Positions 38,660 to 49,485 of a stretch of 64,000 bases of DNA are shown here, in pieces. The notes beneath the pieces are model-generated. The model was not told where the DNA came from, ran no database searches, and saw nothing but the letters and a program-made list of their open reading frames with translations. Each line of letters opens with the position of its first letter. Position 1 is the stretch's first letter. The DNA lies in contig JAUMTW010000001.1 of assembly GCA_030531005.1 (NCBI GenBank), forward strand, positions 1 to 64,000, read 5' to 3'. Source of the stretch: Corynebacterium sp. GTDB lineage: Bacteria; Actinomycetota; Actinomycetes; Mycobacteriales; Mycobacteriaceae. The position numbers and the translations under genes are program-made.

Positions 38660-38815
38660 GTAAGAGCCGTGTTCTTTAAGAGAGTCGGTACTCATTCTAG
38701 AATTTCTTTGGCAAGCTCTGGACTACAAGTGAGTAATCTGACATGTGGTTGTCTTTATTGTTATAGGTACGGGGAGTTTCATGCGAGTGGGAGCAATGCA
38801 AAACTAGCTGCCAAA
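38660..38815 (-). pseudogene. Decayed 3' fragment of a cysQ copy
   Basis: The minus strand contains LLTCSPELAKEILE followed by a stop, then in a shifted frame LKEHGSY. The intact CysQ at 41283-42041 ends [14 protein letters not shown]...LKENGSY. DNA alignment upstream also holds (ACC-TA-AACAA-AA-GACA-CC). Stops and frameshifts show it is dead. It lies in the same orientation as cysQ, immediately upstream of the bacteriocin promoter. Confidence 0.85.
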
Positions 38816-39164
38816 CTTATGCCTCAGCAATTGAAGAAGCAACATTTTGAAATCGCCAACGTGAGGCGTTGGTTGCAACGGGAGTGAAACCAGTCGTGGA
38901 GCTGTGCAAAGCAACAACACACGAGCTTGGTCGAAAGCATCCAGGATGTATTGGTACTTCCAAAATATTTAGATGCAATTGTATGTATGTGTCAATCTTT
39001 CCGGAACAATTGCTCAAGTCTTGATGAACGCCCGCAGTGTTGTTCCTTTTATACGTTGATCAACTGCGATGCCCTGTCGACATTGATCAGGGACTACCTC
39101 GCTTGGCAGTTCTTTGCATATGGATGCGCTCCAATGGGCTGGAGTATTAGCAAGCTAGTAGTAG
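38816..39164. other. Gene-free stretch between the cysQ remnant and aspA
   Basis: About 350 bp; short frames on both strands look non-coding and I recognise nothing. It may be decayed DNA left by the rearrangement that placed the cassette here. Confidence 0.35.
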
Positions 39165-39201
39165 AAAAGTAACCCGCGTTATGGAAAACGGCGCGGGTTA
39201 C
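39165..39201 (-). terminator. aspA terminator
   Basis: GTAACCCGCG (39169-39178) pairs with CGCGGGTTAC (39192-39201); on the minus strand TTTTC follows. Confidence 0.85.
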
Positions 39202-39214
39202 GAGCATTTGAGCA

Positions 39215-40900
39215 TTAATCATCAATGTAGAGCTTGCCACGATACGTTGGATGCATCAGATTCTCCTTACTTAAAACCTGATTCAAGGTGTCTTCATCCA
39301 TCAACCCCTTTTCGAGTACTAGTTCGCGCACAGTTTTGCCGGTACGAGCAGCCTCCTTGCCAATGAGGTCTCCATTGTGGTGGCCAATGAAAGGATTGAG
39401 GTATGTGACAATCCCAATGGAATTTTCCACGTAGGCTCGGCAGACATCTTCGTTTGCAGTGATCCCAACAACACATTTCTCACGGAGTGCATCAGCGGCA
39501 TTCCCTAAAATTCGAATGGACTGGAATAATGCTTCTGCGATGACTGGCTCCATCACATTGAGCTGCAATTGGCCAGCTTCTGCTGCCATGGTTACTGTGT
39601 AGTCATTACCGAAAACTTTGAAACATACTTGGTTTACAACTTCGGGAATGACTGGGTTGACTTTTGCTGGCATGATTGAAGATCCAGCTTGGCGCGCAGG
39701 CAGATTGATCTCCCCTAAACCTGCGGTTGGTCCGGATGACAGTAGGCGCAAGTCATTGGAAATCTTAGAAAGCTTCATTGCTGCGCGTTTGATAGCAGAG
39801 TGCGTGAGTACATATGCGCCAGTGTCACTCGTTGCTTCCACAAGATCTCGAGCGCTTTTCACCTCGAGTCCCGTGACCTCAGAAAGGGTGGCGGTGACCT
39901 GGTGTCGGTACCCGGAAGGAGTATTTAATCCCGTTCCAATGGCAGTACCACCTAGGTTGATTTCCAGAAGTCGATCTGTGGCTGCACGTAGTACGGCTTG
40001 TTCTTCAGCCAAGTTGTGTGCAAAGGCTTGAAATTCCTCGCCGAGAGTCATAGGAACGGCATCTTGCAATTGGGTCCGACCCATTTTGAGTATGTCTACG
40101 AATTCCAATGCTTTTTGGTGGAAGGCTTTTTGTAGTGCATCAATCTGATCGATAAGCCGATCCATGCACATGTATAGTCCTAATCGGAATCCTGTGGGGT
40201 AGGCATCGTTGGTGGATTGGGAAAGATTGACATCGTCATTGGGGTTGATGTGGTCGTAGCTGCCTTTGGGTTTCCCTAAATATTCCAGTGCCAAGTTGGC
40301 AATAACCTCGTTTGTGTTCATGTTGAGGGAGGTTCCTGCGCCTCCTTGGAATACATCTAGAGGAAATTGATCCATGCAGCGGCCTTTGACGAGGATTTCA
40401 TCGCAGGCCCAGACTATGGCTTCTGCTTTGAAGCTGGGGAGGGTATGTAAGCGTCGGTTTGCGAGTGCTGCAGCCTTCTTAACCAGCACCATTCCCCGGA
40501 TAAATTCTGGGATTTGGTTGATATTTGTCCGAGAGATTTGGAAGTTTTCCATGGCCCGCATGGTATGGATGCCGTAGTACTTGTCATTTGGTACTCGCAT
40601 GCTGCCTAATAAGTCTTCTTCGATGCGGTAATCGTTTTGTGGTGCGCGTTTCGGTGGCAGCGAGCTGTTATTGGCTGGTTTGGTGGTGGTTTGTTGTTCT
40701 GTTTGTTTTGTTGTGGGGACGACTTCCGCTGCTTTGTTTGAAGGTCGTGTTTCAACTGACTTGGCTGTCGGTTGTACTTCTGCGCGTTGTGCTGATGCCA
40801 TGTTCATTCCCTCTGGTACAGCGTTATTCTTCGTTTCAGTGCCGGCTTCCGCTGCTTTTTTGTGCTTTGCAGGGGCTTCGGTGTGGCTGTCTTTAGCCAT
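39215..40900 (-). CDS. aspA: Aspartate ammonia-lyase with N-terminal extension
   Basis: A 561-aa fumarase/aspartase superfamily lyase that splits aspartate to fumarate and ammonia. The signature [15 protein letters not shown] carries the catalytic Ser; other conserved blocks are [45 protein letters not shown] and GTAIGTGLN. The catalytic domain starts at about residue 92 ([14 protein letters not shown]). Before it is a low-complexity Lys/Thr/Ala/Gln extension of about 90 residues, longer than the roughly 50 in C. glutamicum AspA as I recall it. GAGGAGA precedes the ATG by 5-6 nt. It lies between the cysQ remnant and cysQ. Confidence 0.92.
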   Translation of the reverse strand: MAKDSHTEAPAKHKKAAEAGTETKNNAVPEGMNMASAQRAEVQPTAKSVETRPSNKAAEVVPTTKQTEQQTTTKPANNSSLPPKRAPQNDYRIEEDLLGSMRVPNDKYYGIHTMRAMENFQISRTNINQIPEFIRGMVLVKKAAALANRRLHTLPSFKAEAIVWACDEILVKGRCMDQFPLDVFQGGAGTSLNMNTNEVIANLALEYLGKPKGSYDHINPNDDVNLSQSTNDAYPTGFRLGLYMCMDRLIDQIDALQKAFHQKALEFVDILKMGRTQLQDAVPMTLGEEFQAFAHNLAEEQAVLRAATDRLLEINLGGTAIGTGLNTPSGYRHQVTATLSEVTGLEVKSARDLVEATSDTGAYVLTHSAIKRAAMKLSKISNDLRLLSSGPTAGLGEINLPARQAGSSIMPAKVNPVIPEVVNQVCFKVFGNDYTVTMAAEAGQLQLNVMEPVIAEALFQSIRILGNAADALREKCVVGITANEDVCRAYVENSIGIVTYLNPFIGHHNGDLIGKEAARTGKTVRELVLEKGLMDEDTLNQVLSKENLMHPTYRGKLYIDD

Positions 40901-41231
40901 TGTTTATCTCCTCGACGGTGTCGGTGTCATATTTTTGAATGGAGATCTCTCTATTATTGATCGTATCTCACCCAGGGTATTTATGTTGGTGGTGCCTGCA
41001 CTGGAGAGGGATTAGGAATTAGGATGTTGGTGGTTTGGCTGAGAAATTGAGTTTCCCCCTGGCTGAGAGTTTATAAGAATGGGTGTGGTTGCTCAGGTAT
41101 GTATAGTCTGAAAAGTAGGACTCCAGTCACATTATGGTTATGGGGTTGCAAGCTCAAATACTGGCTTTGATGCTCTGTAGCAACACATTTCCAGACCTCA
41201 TCCATACGACTGCACTGAGATTTTGGATATG
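40901..41231. other. aspA-cysQ intergenic region
   Basis: About 330 bp holding the aspA promoter region; AT-rich words such as TTGATCG / CGATCAAT-like segments occur near 40955-40970, but no clear operator was found. No gene seen. Confidence 0.35.
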
Positions 41232-41268
41232 AAAAATGCCACCGCACCATCCATTGTGCAGTGGCATT
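41232..41268 (-). terminator. cysQ terminator
   Basis: AATGCCAC-C-GCAC (41235-41247) pairs with GTGC-A-GTGGCATT (41256-41268); on the minus strand TTTTTC follows. Confidence 0.82.
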
Positions 41269-41282
41269 GGCAGGGGACATGG

Positions 41283-42041
41283 TTAGTAAGAACCGTTTTC
41301 CTTCAAGAATGTCGTGGTCATTTCCAGTATTTCATCAGCAAGTTCCGGACGGCAGATAAGCAAATCTGGTAGGTAGGTGTCCTTGTTGTTGTAGGTGAGC
41401 GGGGTGCCGTCTAAGCGAGAGCAGTGCAGGCCTGCGGCAAGGGAAACGCCTACTGGTGCAGCGGAGTCCCATTCATACTGGCCACCGGCGTGGATATAGG
41501 CATCATAATCGCCGAGTAAGACGTGCATAGCTTTCGCGCCAGCGGAGCCCATTGGTTCTGCTTTGAAGCCGAGCTTTTTAGCGATGTGCTTAGCTACTGC
41601 GGGAGTACGGTTGTGGGAGACCGCGATGCGCTTTGCATAGGGGCCACCAACAGCCCGGGCATCCGCACTATCGAAGACCACTCCGAGGTCTGGCAGGTTG
41701 ACGGCAGCATGGGTTGGCTTGCCATTTTCAACTAAAGCGATGTGAATGGCCCAGTCTTGGCGGCCGGTGGCGAATTCCTTGGTGCCATCAAGTGGATCAA
41801 TAATCCAAACGCGGTCTTTGCCGAGTCGCTCGGGGTTATCGGCAGCTTCTTCAGACAAAAAGCCATCATTCGGGCGGTGTTGTTCGAGGACACGGGAGAT
41901 CCAATTTTGGGCGAGGTCATCGCCTGCCTCACCGAGCTCACGGCCGCGTAATAAACCGCCATTACGTACACCCTTGAGTATCTCGCCGGTTCCTTGCGCT
42001 AGGCGCTTGGTCAATGTCGCATCGTCAAACTGTGCAGTCAT
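41283..42041 (-). CDS. cysQ: 3'(2'),5'-bisphosphate nucleotidase CysQ
   Basis: A 252-aa inositol-monophosphatase-fold enzyme, Mg-dependent and Li-sensitive in family members, removing 3'-phosphate from PAP produced in sulfate assimilation. Metal-site motifs: [37 protein letters not shown] and [18 protein letters not shown]. The ATG at 42041 gives the normal N terminus; a TAGAAT box 8 nt upstream suggests a leaderless transcript. Divergent from lhr with 46 bp between starts. Confidence 0.93.
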   Translation of the reverse strand: MTAQFDDATLTKRLAQGTGEILKGVRNGGLLRGRELGEAGDDLAQNWISRVLEQHRPNDGFLSEEAADNPERLGKDRVWIIDPLDGTKEFATGRQDWAIHIALVENGKPTHAAVNLPDLGVVFDSADARAVGGPYAKRIAVSHNRTPAVAKHIAKKLGFKAEPMGSAGAKAMHVLLGDYDAYIHAGGQYEWDSAAPVGVSLAAGLHCSRLDGTPLTYNNKDTYLPDLLICRPELADEILEMTTTFLKENGSY

Positions 42042-42049
42042 ACTTTCTG

Positions 42050-42055
42050 ATTCTA
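42050..42055 (-). promoter_or_regulatory. -10 box of cysQ (leaderless)
   Basis: TAGAAT on the minus strand ends 8 nt before the cysQ ATG at 42041. Confidence 0.5.
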
Positions 42056-42087
42056 GTGGTTTTCTGATGATTTGATTGAATAGATGC

Positions 42088-45000
42088 ATGGAGAATTCTG
42101 GTGAGCCAACAATTTTGGAGCATTTTCACCCGCATGTTGCCCAATGGTTCCGCGAGGTCTTTGCTGCACCTACCAGCGTGCAACAAGAAGCTTGGGAAGC
42201 TATTAGCGCAGGTCATAATGCCTTAGTTGTGGCGCCAACTGGATCTGGCAAAACTCTGGCTGCATTCTTGTGGTCGATTAATCACCTCTTACGTCCGGCT
42301 GCCCAGCAAGCAATTCCCGAAATTCAAGCGGCTCCGAATGTGTCTGACCCCACGTTTTCGGACAGTCCGAATTCGTCAAAACGCGAAGATTCCCACACAC
42401 GAGGCCAAAGTAGAGCTGATGGCGCTGAGTCTGAATCTGCTGAGTTTGATGTCGTCCAGCATGAAACTGCTCAGCCTGGAACTACGCAGTTGAGTTCTCA
42501 ACGCCAACAACCCGGTGTACGTGTGCTCTATATCTCCCCGCTCAAGGCATTAGGTGTGGACGTGCAGCAAAATCTGCGCGCCCCAATAACCGGCATTCAA
42601 CGCACTGCAGCACGTATGGGAATAGAGATGGAGCAGGTGCGAATCGGGGTGCGCAGTGGCGATACGCCTGCCGCTGAGCGCGCTCGGCAGCAGCGTAAGC
42701 CCCCAGAGATTTTAATCACCACCCCAGAGTCTGCCTATTTGATGGCCACGTCGAAAGCTAGGGGCATGTTCGCCACTGTTGACACCATCATCATTGATGA
42801 GATCCACGCCCTAGCTGGTACCAAGCGCGGGGCGCACCTGGCGCTTACGTTGGAACGCATCGCTGCCTTAGCCCAGCAGCCGGTGCAACGTATTGGTCTA
42901 TCAGCTACCGTGCGCCCTATCGAAACAGTTGCGCAGTTCTTAGCCGGCGATCGGCCGGTGCGCACCGTCGCTCCCAATGTACCGAAGCAATGGGATTTAC
43001 AGGTGCGAGTACCAGTACCAGATTTCAATGATCTGCCAGATCCAAAAGGAAACCGAGGCTCGGAAATTGCCGCTGCAGTCCTTGATGATGACACCGACAT
43101 AGTGGCACAACTACTTGAAGCAGAAGCAGCAGAAAACGAAGAAGCAGATGCAAATACGATTCCAACCGCTGGTTCTCATCAAACCATTGGGATGCTCAGC
43201 GACGATGCGGAGACTGCCAGTTCAGGCATTACCAGTCCCGAAGAGCTAAACGCCGAATCCGATGTTGGTGAATTCCAACTGGACGAAGATGTAATCACTA
43301 CTGCTCAACCTGGGCAATCAGGGCTACCACAGGCAACTGAAGCAGGAACAAATCTGCTCGATGAGTCTGCCTTGCCACAGCAAAACTCCATTTGGCCTTT
43401 TATCGAGGCCGAACTCTATGAGGAGATCCTGGCCCACTACTCTACCTTGGTGTTCGTTAATTCCAGGCGCAGTGCAGAGCGGCTGACATCCAGGCTGAAT
43501 GAGCTTTATGCCGCCGATTTTGCCCCAGACAGCCTCTCTGCACCGTTGCGCCGCGATCCTGCCCAGTTAATGAAAACCTCAGATACGGCAGGTCAGGCCG
43601 CACCGTTACTTGCACGTGCGCACCACGGCTCGGTGTCCAAGGATGAACGCACGCGCACCGAACAGTTGCTCAAAGCAGGAGAACTGCGTGCTGTGGTTGC
43701 TACCAGTTCGTTGGAACTAGGTATTGATATGGGGGCCATTGATCTAGTAGTGCAAGTAGAAGCACCGCCAAGCGTGGCTGCCGGCTTACAACGTGTAGGA
43801 CGCGCTGGGCATACCGTGGGTGCAGTCTCCCATGGAGTGTTCTATCCGAAGCATGCCGCAGACGTGGTGCATAGTGCAGTTATCGTCGAGCAAATGCGCC
43901 GCAGTGATGGACAAGGCATCGAAGCTATTGCCGTCCCCGAGAATGCCTTGGACGTGCTGTTACAACAAACCGTGGCGGCAGTCTCCGTCGCTGATATGAC
44001 GACGGATGCTTGGTATGCCCTGGTACGCCGGGCATACCCGTACCGCAATTTGAGTCGAGATGTTTTTGATGCGGTGCTTGACTTGGCTAGTGGTAAATAC
44101 CCGGATACGGATTTCGTGCATCTCAAACCGCGTATCAGCATCGACCCAGATACTCAAGTCATGCAAGCACGACCTGGTGCCCAGCGCGTGGCGGTGACTA
44201 ATGCCGGCACGATTCCGGATCGTGGTTTATTTGGGGTATTTCTGGTAGCTGGTGAAGAAACTCAGCAGGGCTTGCGTGTGGGTGAGCTTGATGAAGAGAT
44301 GGTTTATGAATCCCGGGTGGGTGATGTGTTTACCTTGGGGGCGAGTAGTTGGCGTATCCAGGATATTACCCATGATCGTGTGTTGGTGACCCCGGCACCG
44401 GGACATACTGGAAGACTGCCGTTTTGGACTGGGGATCAGTTGGGCAGGCCCGCTGAGCTTGGGGTGGCCATAGGTCGTTTCCAGCAGCAAGTGCTACGGG
44501 ATCCTACGGTGTTGGAGGGTTCTGGGTTAGATGAATATGCCCAGGAGAATGTGCTGCGCTATCTCACCGAGCAGCAAGAGGCTACCGGTAGTCTGCCAGA
44601 TGCGCACACCATTGTCTTTGAGCGCTTCCAGGATGAGTTGGGAGATTGGCGAATTGTTGTGCATTCGCCATGGGGGAGGAGAGTTCATGCGGCGTGGTCG
44701 TTGGCGATTTCGCATCGGATTGCGGAAGCGACTGGTATGGATGCCCAACCTGTTAGTGGCGATGATGGCATTATTTTGCGGCTGCCGCAGAGTGCGACTC
44801 CACCGGATCCGAGTTTTTTGATTTTTGATCCGGATGAAATTGCGGAAATTATTACTGAGCAGGTGGGTAATTCCGCGTTGTTTGCGTCGCGTTTTCGAGA
44901 GTGTGCTGCTCGTGGTTTGTTGCTGCCGCGTCATAATCCCGGCCAGCGGGCCCCACTGTGGCAGCAGCGGCAGCGTGCAGCCCAGTTATTGGATATTGCC

Positions 45001-47229
45001 CGCAATTATCCGACGTTTCCGATCATTTTAGAAACGGTGCGCGAATGTTTGCATGATGTCTATGATCTGGATGCGTTGCAGCAGGTGTGCCGGGATCTTG
45101 ATGCTGGTACGACGCGCATTATTGAGGTCACCACTCAAAGCCCAAGTCCTTTCGCATTGTCCTTGTTGTTTAGTTACACGGGCGCATTTATGTATGAGGG
45201 AGATAGCCCGCTGGCTGAAAAGCGTGCAGCTGCCTTAAGTTTGGATCCGCAGCTATTAGCACAGCTGTTAGGTACGGCGACTCTCAAGGAGTTGTTGGAT
45301 CCAGCGATTATTGATCAGGTCGAGTCCCAATTACAACGGGAGAGTGAGCGTGCCCCGCAGACCGCGGAGCAATTTATTGATGTGCTGCGCACTATTGGGC
45401 CAGTGGCAGTTGATAAAGCCCCGGCAGTGGGCTGGGATGACCGGGTGTATGCGAAACGAATTATGCTGGTACGCATTGCCGGGGTAGAGCATGTAGCTGT
45501 GGTAGAAGATGCAGCCTTACTTCGTGATGGCTTGGGCATTCCCGTGCCTGCTGGTTATGGGGCAGATCCGGCGTTTATTGCGGATGCAGCTTTGCAGTTG
45601 TTGAAGCGCTGGGCGCGTGCTCATGGTCCATTTAGTGTCACCCAGGCTGCACACGCTTTTGGGCTTGCTCCTGCTGTTGCACATCAACTTTTGGAAGAAT
45701 TAGTTTCCCAGTCGGTGTTGGTGCGTGGGGAGTTCCGCCATGAACCAGGTGAGTACGTGGCTCCGGAAGTTTTAAGAATCATTCGTAACCGCTGTTTGGC
45801 AGCAGCTCGTGCAGAAATTGAGCCGCTCAGTCATACCGGGTATGCACGCTTTCTTGCCCACTATCAGCAGGTTGCCGCGGTTGGTGCGCGTCCTGCTTTG
45901 GAAGGGGTAGCAGGAGTTTTTGAAGTGATTAGCCAATTAGCAGGAGTGCGCTTGCCGGCATCCGCGTGGGAAACGGTGGTACTTGGTCAGCGTGTTGCTG
46001 ATTATCATCCGAGTATGCTCGATGAGCTCACTAATGCCGGCGAGGTTCGCATCATCGGTGCAGGCCATGGTAGTGCTCATGATCCGTGGGTCATGTTGCT
46101 ACCGGCGGCAGAATTCGAGTTGCATTACAGGTCAACTGAGCAGCAACTGAGCATCGTGGAAGAGTCGATTCTTGGCTTTTTGGCACGTGGTGGCGCGTAT
46201 CGCTTTGATGATGTCGCCCGCCAACTTACAGGTGATACCTCTGGCATGGAGTTACATAGTGCTTGGTGGCAATTATTTGAAGCCGGGATGATCAGTCCTG
46301 ATAGTTTTGAGCCGCTGCGGTTGCGCTTGGCACATGCGAAATCTTCCAAGACATCGAAGGCTGCACGGTCCACGCAATCGGCAGGGACGCGTGCTTTGCA
46401 GCGTTCCCGGGTACCTGTGCGTAGTTTGCGCGGTCGGGCTGTTCAGCAACGTGGTACATCACTGAGTTTTGGGGACATGGTGGGGCGCTGGGCTGTGATC
46501 ATCGTTGATGATGCCGAGCAGACTTTGAGTCCAACTGAGCGCAGCGTCGCCGAACTGGAGGTGCTCGGAGATCGCTATGGCATCATCACCCGCGGTAGTG
46601 TGCAGGCCGAAGGTATCAGTGGTGGTTTTGCCGGAATCTACAAGGTTGGCGTTGCGCGGGAGGAAGCTGGTCAGTTGTTGCGTGGCTATTTAGTTGAAGG
46701 CTTAGGCGCATCCCAATTTGCCCGCAGCACCATCATTGATCAGGCTCGTTCTTTTGCTGATGCTCCGGATGTGGGTGGTTGGCCGAGTGGAACGGTGAAA
46801 CCTACGGTGTATGTGCTTGCTGCAGCGGATCCAGCTAATCCTTATGGTGCGGCTTTGGCCTGGCCATTTGAAGGCGCGCAACGTGCAGGTGGGCTGGTTG
46901 TACTCATTGATGGCTTATGTGCGGCATATAGTAGCCGCAGTGGAAAATCTTTGCTGCTGGCTGAACCACCGGAAGGTATTGAGCATCAACAGTGGTCGCG
47001 TTTGATCGTAGGAGCTTTCCAACAGATGGTGCGCTGTGGGCTGGTTGGGGAGTTCACTCTCGATAAGGTGAATGGCCAGGCAGTCTTCCAGGCTGCTGAA
47101 TTGCACGAGTTGGTGGTTGCCGGCGCTCGAAAAGTCCCTAGTGGGCTGCGCATTGGTGCTGGTGGCAACGCTGTAGTCACCGGACAGCGCGGCAGGAGTC
47201 TGGCACAGGCCTTAGAAGATTTGGAATAG
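42088..47229 (+). CDS. lhr: Lhr-type ATP-dependent helicase
   Basis: A 1713-aa large helicase-related protein, an SF2 3'-5' helicase induced by DNA damage in mycobacteria. Walker A APTGSGKT (49-56), [22 protein letters not shown] (about 237-240), [34 protein letters not shown], and [11 protein letters not shown] with QRVGRAGH. The Lhr-core winged-helix part and the long C-terminal domain follow. Two acidic or low-complexity inserts (about 70-140 and 315-433) enlarge it relative to the roughly 1500-aa homologues I recall. The ATG at 42088 is used; a TTG at 42076 is in frame. Confidence 0.93.
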   Translation: MENSGEPTILEHFHPHVAQWFREVFAAPTSVQQEAWEAISAGHNALVVAPTGSGKTLAAFLWSINHLLRPAAQQAIPEIQAAPNVSDPTFSDSPNSSKREDSHTRGQSRADGAESESAEFDVVQHETAQPGTTQLSSQRQQPGVRVLYISPLKALGVDVQQNLRAPITGIQRTAARMGIEMEQVRIGVRSGDTPAAERARQQRKPPEILITTPESAYLMATSKARGMFATVDTIIIDEIHALAGTKRGAHLALTLERIAALAQQPVQRIGLSATVRPIETVAQFLAGDRPVRTVAPNVPKQWDLQVRVPVPDFNDLPDPKGNRGSEIAAAVLDDDTDIVAQLLEAEAAENEEADANTIPTAGSHQTIGMLSDDAETASSGITSPEELNAESDVGEFQLDEDVITTAQPGQSGLPQATEAGTNLLDESALPQQNSIWPFIEAELYEEILAHYSTLVFVNSRRSAERLTSRLNELYAADFAPDSLSAPLRRDPAQLMKTSDTAGQAAPLLARAHHGSVSKDERTRTEQLLKAGELRAVVATSSLELGIDMGAIDLVVQVEAPPSVAAGLQRVGRAGHTVGAVSHGVFYPKHAADVVHSAVIVEQMRRSDGQGIEAIAVPENALDVLLQQTVAAVSVADMTTDAWYALVRRAYPYRNLSRDVFDAVLDLASGKYPDTDFVHLKPRISIDPDTQVMQARPGAQRVAVTNAGTIPDRGLFGVFLVAGEETQQGLRVGELDEEMVYESRVGDVFTLGASSWRIQDITHDRVLVTPAPGHTGRLPFWTGDQLGRPAELGVAIGRFQQQVLRDPTVLEGSGLDEYAQENVLRYLTEQQEATGSLPDAHTIVFERFQDELGDWRIVVHSPWGRRVHAAWSLAISHRIAEATGMDAQPVSGDDGIILRLPQSATPPDPSFLIFDPDEIAEIITEQVGNSALFASRFRECAARGLLLPRHNPGQRAPLWQQRQRAAQLLDIARNYPTFPIILETVRECLHDVYDLDALQQVCRDLDAGTTRIIEVTTQSPSPFALSLLFSYTGAFMYEGDSPLAEKRAAALSLDPQLLAQLLGTATLKELLDPAIIDQVESQLQRESERAPQTAEQFIDVLRTIGPVAVDKAPAVGWDDRVYAKRIMLVRIAGVEHVAVVEDAALLRDGLGIPVPAGYGADPAFIADAALQLLKRWARAHGPFSVTQAAHAFGLAPAVAHQLLEELVSQSVLVRGEFRHEPGEYVAPEVLRIIRNRCLAAARAEIEPLSHTGYARFLAHYQQVAAVGARPALEGVAGVFEVISQLAGVRLPASAWETVVLGQRVADYHPSMLDELTNAGEVRIIGAGHGSAHDPWVMLLPAAEFELHYRSTEQQLSIVEESILGFLARGGAYRFDDVARQLTGDTSGMELHSAWWQLFEAGMISPDSFEPLRLRLAHAKSSKTSKAARSTQSAGTRALQRSRVPVRSLRGRAVQQRGTSLSFGDMVGRWAVIIVDDAEQTLSPTERSVAELEVLGDRYGIITRGSVQAEGISGGFAGIYKVGVAREEAGQLLRGYLVEGLGASQFARSTIIDQARSFADAPDVGGWPSGTVKPTVYVLAAADPANPYGAALAWPFEGAQRAGGLVVLIDGLCAAYSSRSGKSLLLAEPPEGIEHQQWSRLIVGAFQQMVRCGLVGEFTLDKVNGQAVFQAAELHELVVAGARKVPSGLRIGAGGNAVVTGQRGRSLAQALEDLE

Positions 47230-47394
47230 GGTCTCCGTACGAGGTCCTGTTGTAGGACCAGGATGAGGACCTGAGCTAGCGCTCGGATTGGGGTGCGGGG
47301 CCAGTTCCGGCACGGCCCCTAATCGGGGAGAGGCTGATTTCACTGCCTGCTTGTCGGTGTTGAGGAGAGTATCAGTCGGATCTGACAGAAAGAC

Positions 47395-47400
47395 TATACT
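47395..47400 (+). promoter_or_regulatory. -10 box of yccF-like gene (leaderless)
   Basis: TATACT ends 8 nt before the GTG at 47409 and no SD is present. Confidence 0.55.
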
Positions 47401-47408
47401 AAGAATTT

Positions 47409-47822
47409 GTGCGCACCTTGTTAAACATCATTTGGTTGGTCACGAGCGGTATCTGGATGGCTCTTGCCTATATTTTTGTCGGTATTATCGCTTGCCTGTT
47501 GATTATCACCATTCCTTTTGGCATTGCCAGCTTTCGGATGGCCTCATATGCGCTGTGGCCATTTGGGCGTAGCCTCATTGAACCTGTTGGCGGTACAGGT
47601 TCAGCGTCGAAGTTGGGTAATGTGATTTGGTTCTTGGTTGCTGGATTGTGGCTGTGTCTTGGTCATATCGCCACCGCTGTCGTCCAGGCTGTCACGATCA
47701 TTGGTTTACCGTTGGCTTGGGGCAATATAAAAATGTTGCCGGTCGCTTGCTTTCCGCTAGGGCGGAGCATCGTGCGTAGTGATGAGATTCCTTTTGGCTA
47801 CCAGCCAATGGTGAGCTTATAA
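47409..47822 (+). CDS. YccF-family inner membrane protein
   Basis: A 137-aa protein of two similar halves, each with paired hydrophobic segments: LLNIIWLVTSGIWMALAYIF / ITIPFGIASFRMASYALWPFG and LGNVIWFLVAGLWLCLGHIA / IIGLPLAWGNIKMLPVACFPLG. The repeated (I/L)xxPx(G/A)xxxxK/RM...(W/C)(P/F)xG pattern is typical of YccF (DUF307). Function unknown. GTG start behind a TATACT box. It precedes the glycosylase by 22 bp. Confidence 0.88.
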   Translation: MRTLLNIIWLVTSGIWMALAYIFVGIIACLLIITIPFGIASFRMASYALWPFGRSLIEPVGGTGSASKLGNVIWFLVAGLWLCLGHIATAVVQAVTIIGLPLAWGNIKMLPVACFPLGRSIVRSDEIPFGYQPMVSL

Positions 47823-47844
47823 GATGCGGTGGAAGGAAGAATAG

Positions 47845-48672
47845 GTGCCTGAAGGCGATTCCATCTACCAACTTAGCAAGCGTCTGCAGTGGATGACAGG
47901 TAGGGAAATCACCGCGACTGATATTCGGGTTCCGCGCTATGCCACTGCTGATTTTGGTGGGCAAACAGTACAAAAAGTTTGGCCCTATGGCAAACACCTG
48001 TTCATGCGTTTCGAACAGGAAATCTTACAGACCCATCTCAAAATGGAGGGCAGCTGGGCGATCTATCAGACTGGCCAGCGCTGGAAGAAGCCCGGCTATC
48101 TTGCCCGGGTGGTACTCACTATGGATCAGGTCCAACTCGTAGGATTCCAACTCGGCATGGTGCGAGTTTATCCCGCAGCAGAATATTCAGCCCGGATCGC
48201 AGATTTAGGGCCGGATGTCTTGGGCGTACAGTGGTCAGAGATTGGTGAAGTACAGGCTAAAGCGAATCTACTAGCCCAACCAACGCGTGCTATCGGCTTG
48301 GCATTACTTGATCAACGTGTGCTTGCCGGAGTAGGTAATGAATACCGCGCTGAAATCTGTTTCCTGCTTGGCATCCATCCTGCAACCCCGATTGCCGCAG
48401 TTGATGTGGACGCCACGTTGGACCTTACGCGCCGACTTATGTGGGATAACCGCAATTCGGTGCTGCGGGTAACCACCGGGATCGCCAAGCCTGGGCGGAC
48501 GACGTATGTTTTTGGACGCAATCATAAGCCCTGCCGCCGCTGCGGCACCCGGATTCAAAAATCGAGTTTGGTGGGGGATATCACCCAAGAATTAGAACGC
48601 ATTATTTGGTGGTGCCCGCAGTGCCAGCCCTACCGGGATGTCAACGGGGTAGAACGCCGAATTCTTACGTGA
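47845..48672 (+). CDS. Fpg/Nei-family DNA glycosylase (endonuclease VIII-like)
   Basis: A 275-aa DNA glycosylase/AP lyase. The catalytic N terminus after Met removal is P-E-G-D (Pro2, Glu3), followed by the VPRYATADFGGQTVQKVWPYGKHL core, the helix-two-turn-helix GLALLDQRVLAGVGNEYRAE, and a C-terminal zinc finger CRRCG...CPQC. The Gly2-type substitution pattern PEGDSIYQL fits Nei2 rather than Fpg (PELPEVE). It removes oxidised bases. Start GTG with GGAAGGAAGA upstream. Confidence 0.9.
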   Translation: MPEGDSIYQLSKRLQWMTGREITATDIRVPRYATADFGGQTVQKVWPYGKHLFMRFEQEILQTHLKMEGSWAIYQTGQRWKKPGYLARVVLTMDQVQLVGFQLGMVRVYPAAEYSARIADLGPDVLGVQWSEIGEVQAKANLLAQPTRAIGLALLDQRVLAGVGNEYRAEICFLLGIHPATPIAAVDVDATLDLTRRLMWDNRNSVLRVTTGIAKPGRTTYVFGRNHKPCRRCGTRIQKSSLVGDITQELERIIWWCPQCQPYRDVNGVERRILT

Positions 48673-48787
48673 GGCACTTGTGGGTACTGTGGGTACGGCC
48701 TTGTTGAAGCCCATCGCCTGGAGCACGCGAGATACAGTAGCGAAACTCGTGCGGTAAAAACGTGGCTTTCGTGCCAGGAGGAACGCC

Positions 48788-48850
48788 ATGGGCACTCAGC
48801 TGAAAACGTCAGATAATACCCAAAACCACCAGGCTGGCAAGCTCAAATGA
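48788..48850 (+). CDS. Candidate 20-aa small protein
   Basis: A 20-codon frame beginning MGTQLKTSDNT and ending AGKLK, with a perfect AGGAGG (48776-48781) 6 nt before the ATG. The peptide is hydrophilic and basic. No longer gene occupies this 243-bp gap, and a TACAGT -10-like box lies about 45 nt upstream. I recognise no family. It is included because the ribosome binding site is one of the strongest in the window. Confidence 0.4.
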   Translation: MGTQLKTSDNTQNHQAGKLK

Positions 48851-48915
48851 TTGCGGGGAGTGTCAACGCAATGGCGGTATAAGGTGGAGCGCTTGAGGAA
48901 GCACTCAGATATGTT

Positions 48916-49485
48916 CTACCGTACCCGTGGATGCTCAGCGCGTAGCTCGGCGATATTCTTGCTGGTCTTACGCACGCGGAAGGATAAAACGATGAGTAGC
49001 ACACCAGTAAACAGTGCAAAAAAGCCGAGCCACAGTGCTACCACCGCGGCAGATAATCCTGGTGCGGCGAAGAAGATGATCGATGCTGCTACGAAAAGCA
49101 CACCAACGAAGGCGTAGAGGATCTTGTCGGTGGTTTCACCCTTGCCCTTGAAGACTGCGGCAAACTCCTCAATACCACGCAGCAACATCCATAAGCCCAG
49201 CATCCAGGCGATGACGACCACACCAATATCTGGGTTGAAAATGACAATCAGACCAAAGATGATGCCCAAAACGCCGGAGAAGATCAGTAAGCCGCGGTGG
49301 TTAGGAAGTTGAAAGCCGGCGTACACTTGCATGATGCCATCTGATAGGGCATAAATACCCCAAATGAGTGCCAAGACCACCATGGTAGCTCCAGGCCAAA
49401 CGATGGCGAAAAAACCGGTTAAGGCAGCCGCAATGCCGGTAAGTAATAAGTGGCTGCTGGAGCGGCGTAAAACAGATTCAAACAT
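48916..49485 (-). CDS. HdeD-family membrane protein (DUF308)
   Basis: A 189-aa protein with six hydrophobic segments in three hairpin-like pairs, e.g. LLLTGIAAALTGFFAIVWPG and LLIFSGVLGIIFGLIVIFNP, the recurring G(I/V)..(I/L)..G pattern being typical of HdeD/DUF308. HdeD aids acid resistance in E. coli; no such role is shown in actinobacteria. The C terminus is basic and cytosolic. The start has GAGGTCGAGG upstream. Confidence 0.85.
   Translation of the reverse strand: MFESVLRRSSSHLLLTGIAAALTGFFAIVWPGATMVVLALIWGIYALSDGIMQVYAGFQLPNHRGLLIFSGVLGIIFGLIVIFNPDIGVVVIAWMLGLWMLLRGIEEFAAVFKGKGETTDKILYAFVGVLFVAASIIFFAAPGLSAAVVALWLGFFALFTGVLLIVLSFRVRKTSKNIAELRAEHPRVR

Noticed and set aside
38642..38887. 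81-aa plus-strand frame upstream of the bacteriocin gene
   Set aside because: It overlaps, in antisense, the clear decayed cysQ fragment, and lacks an SD.
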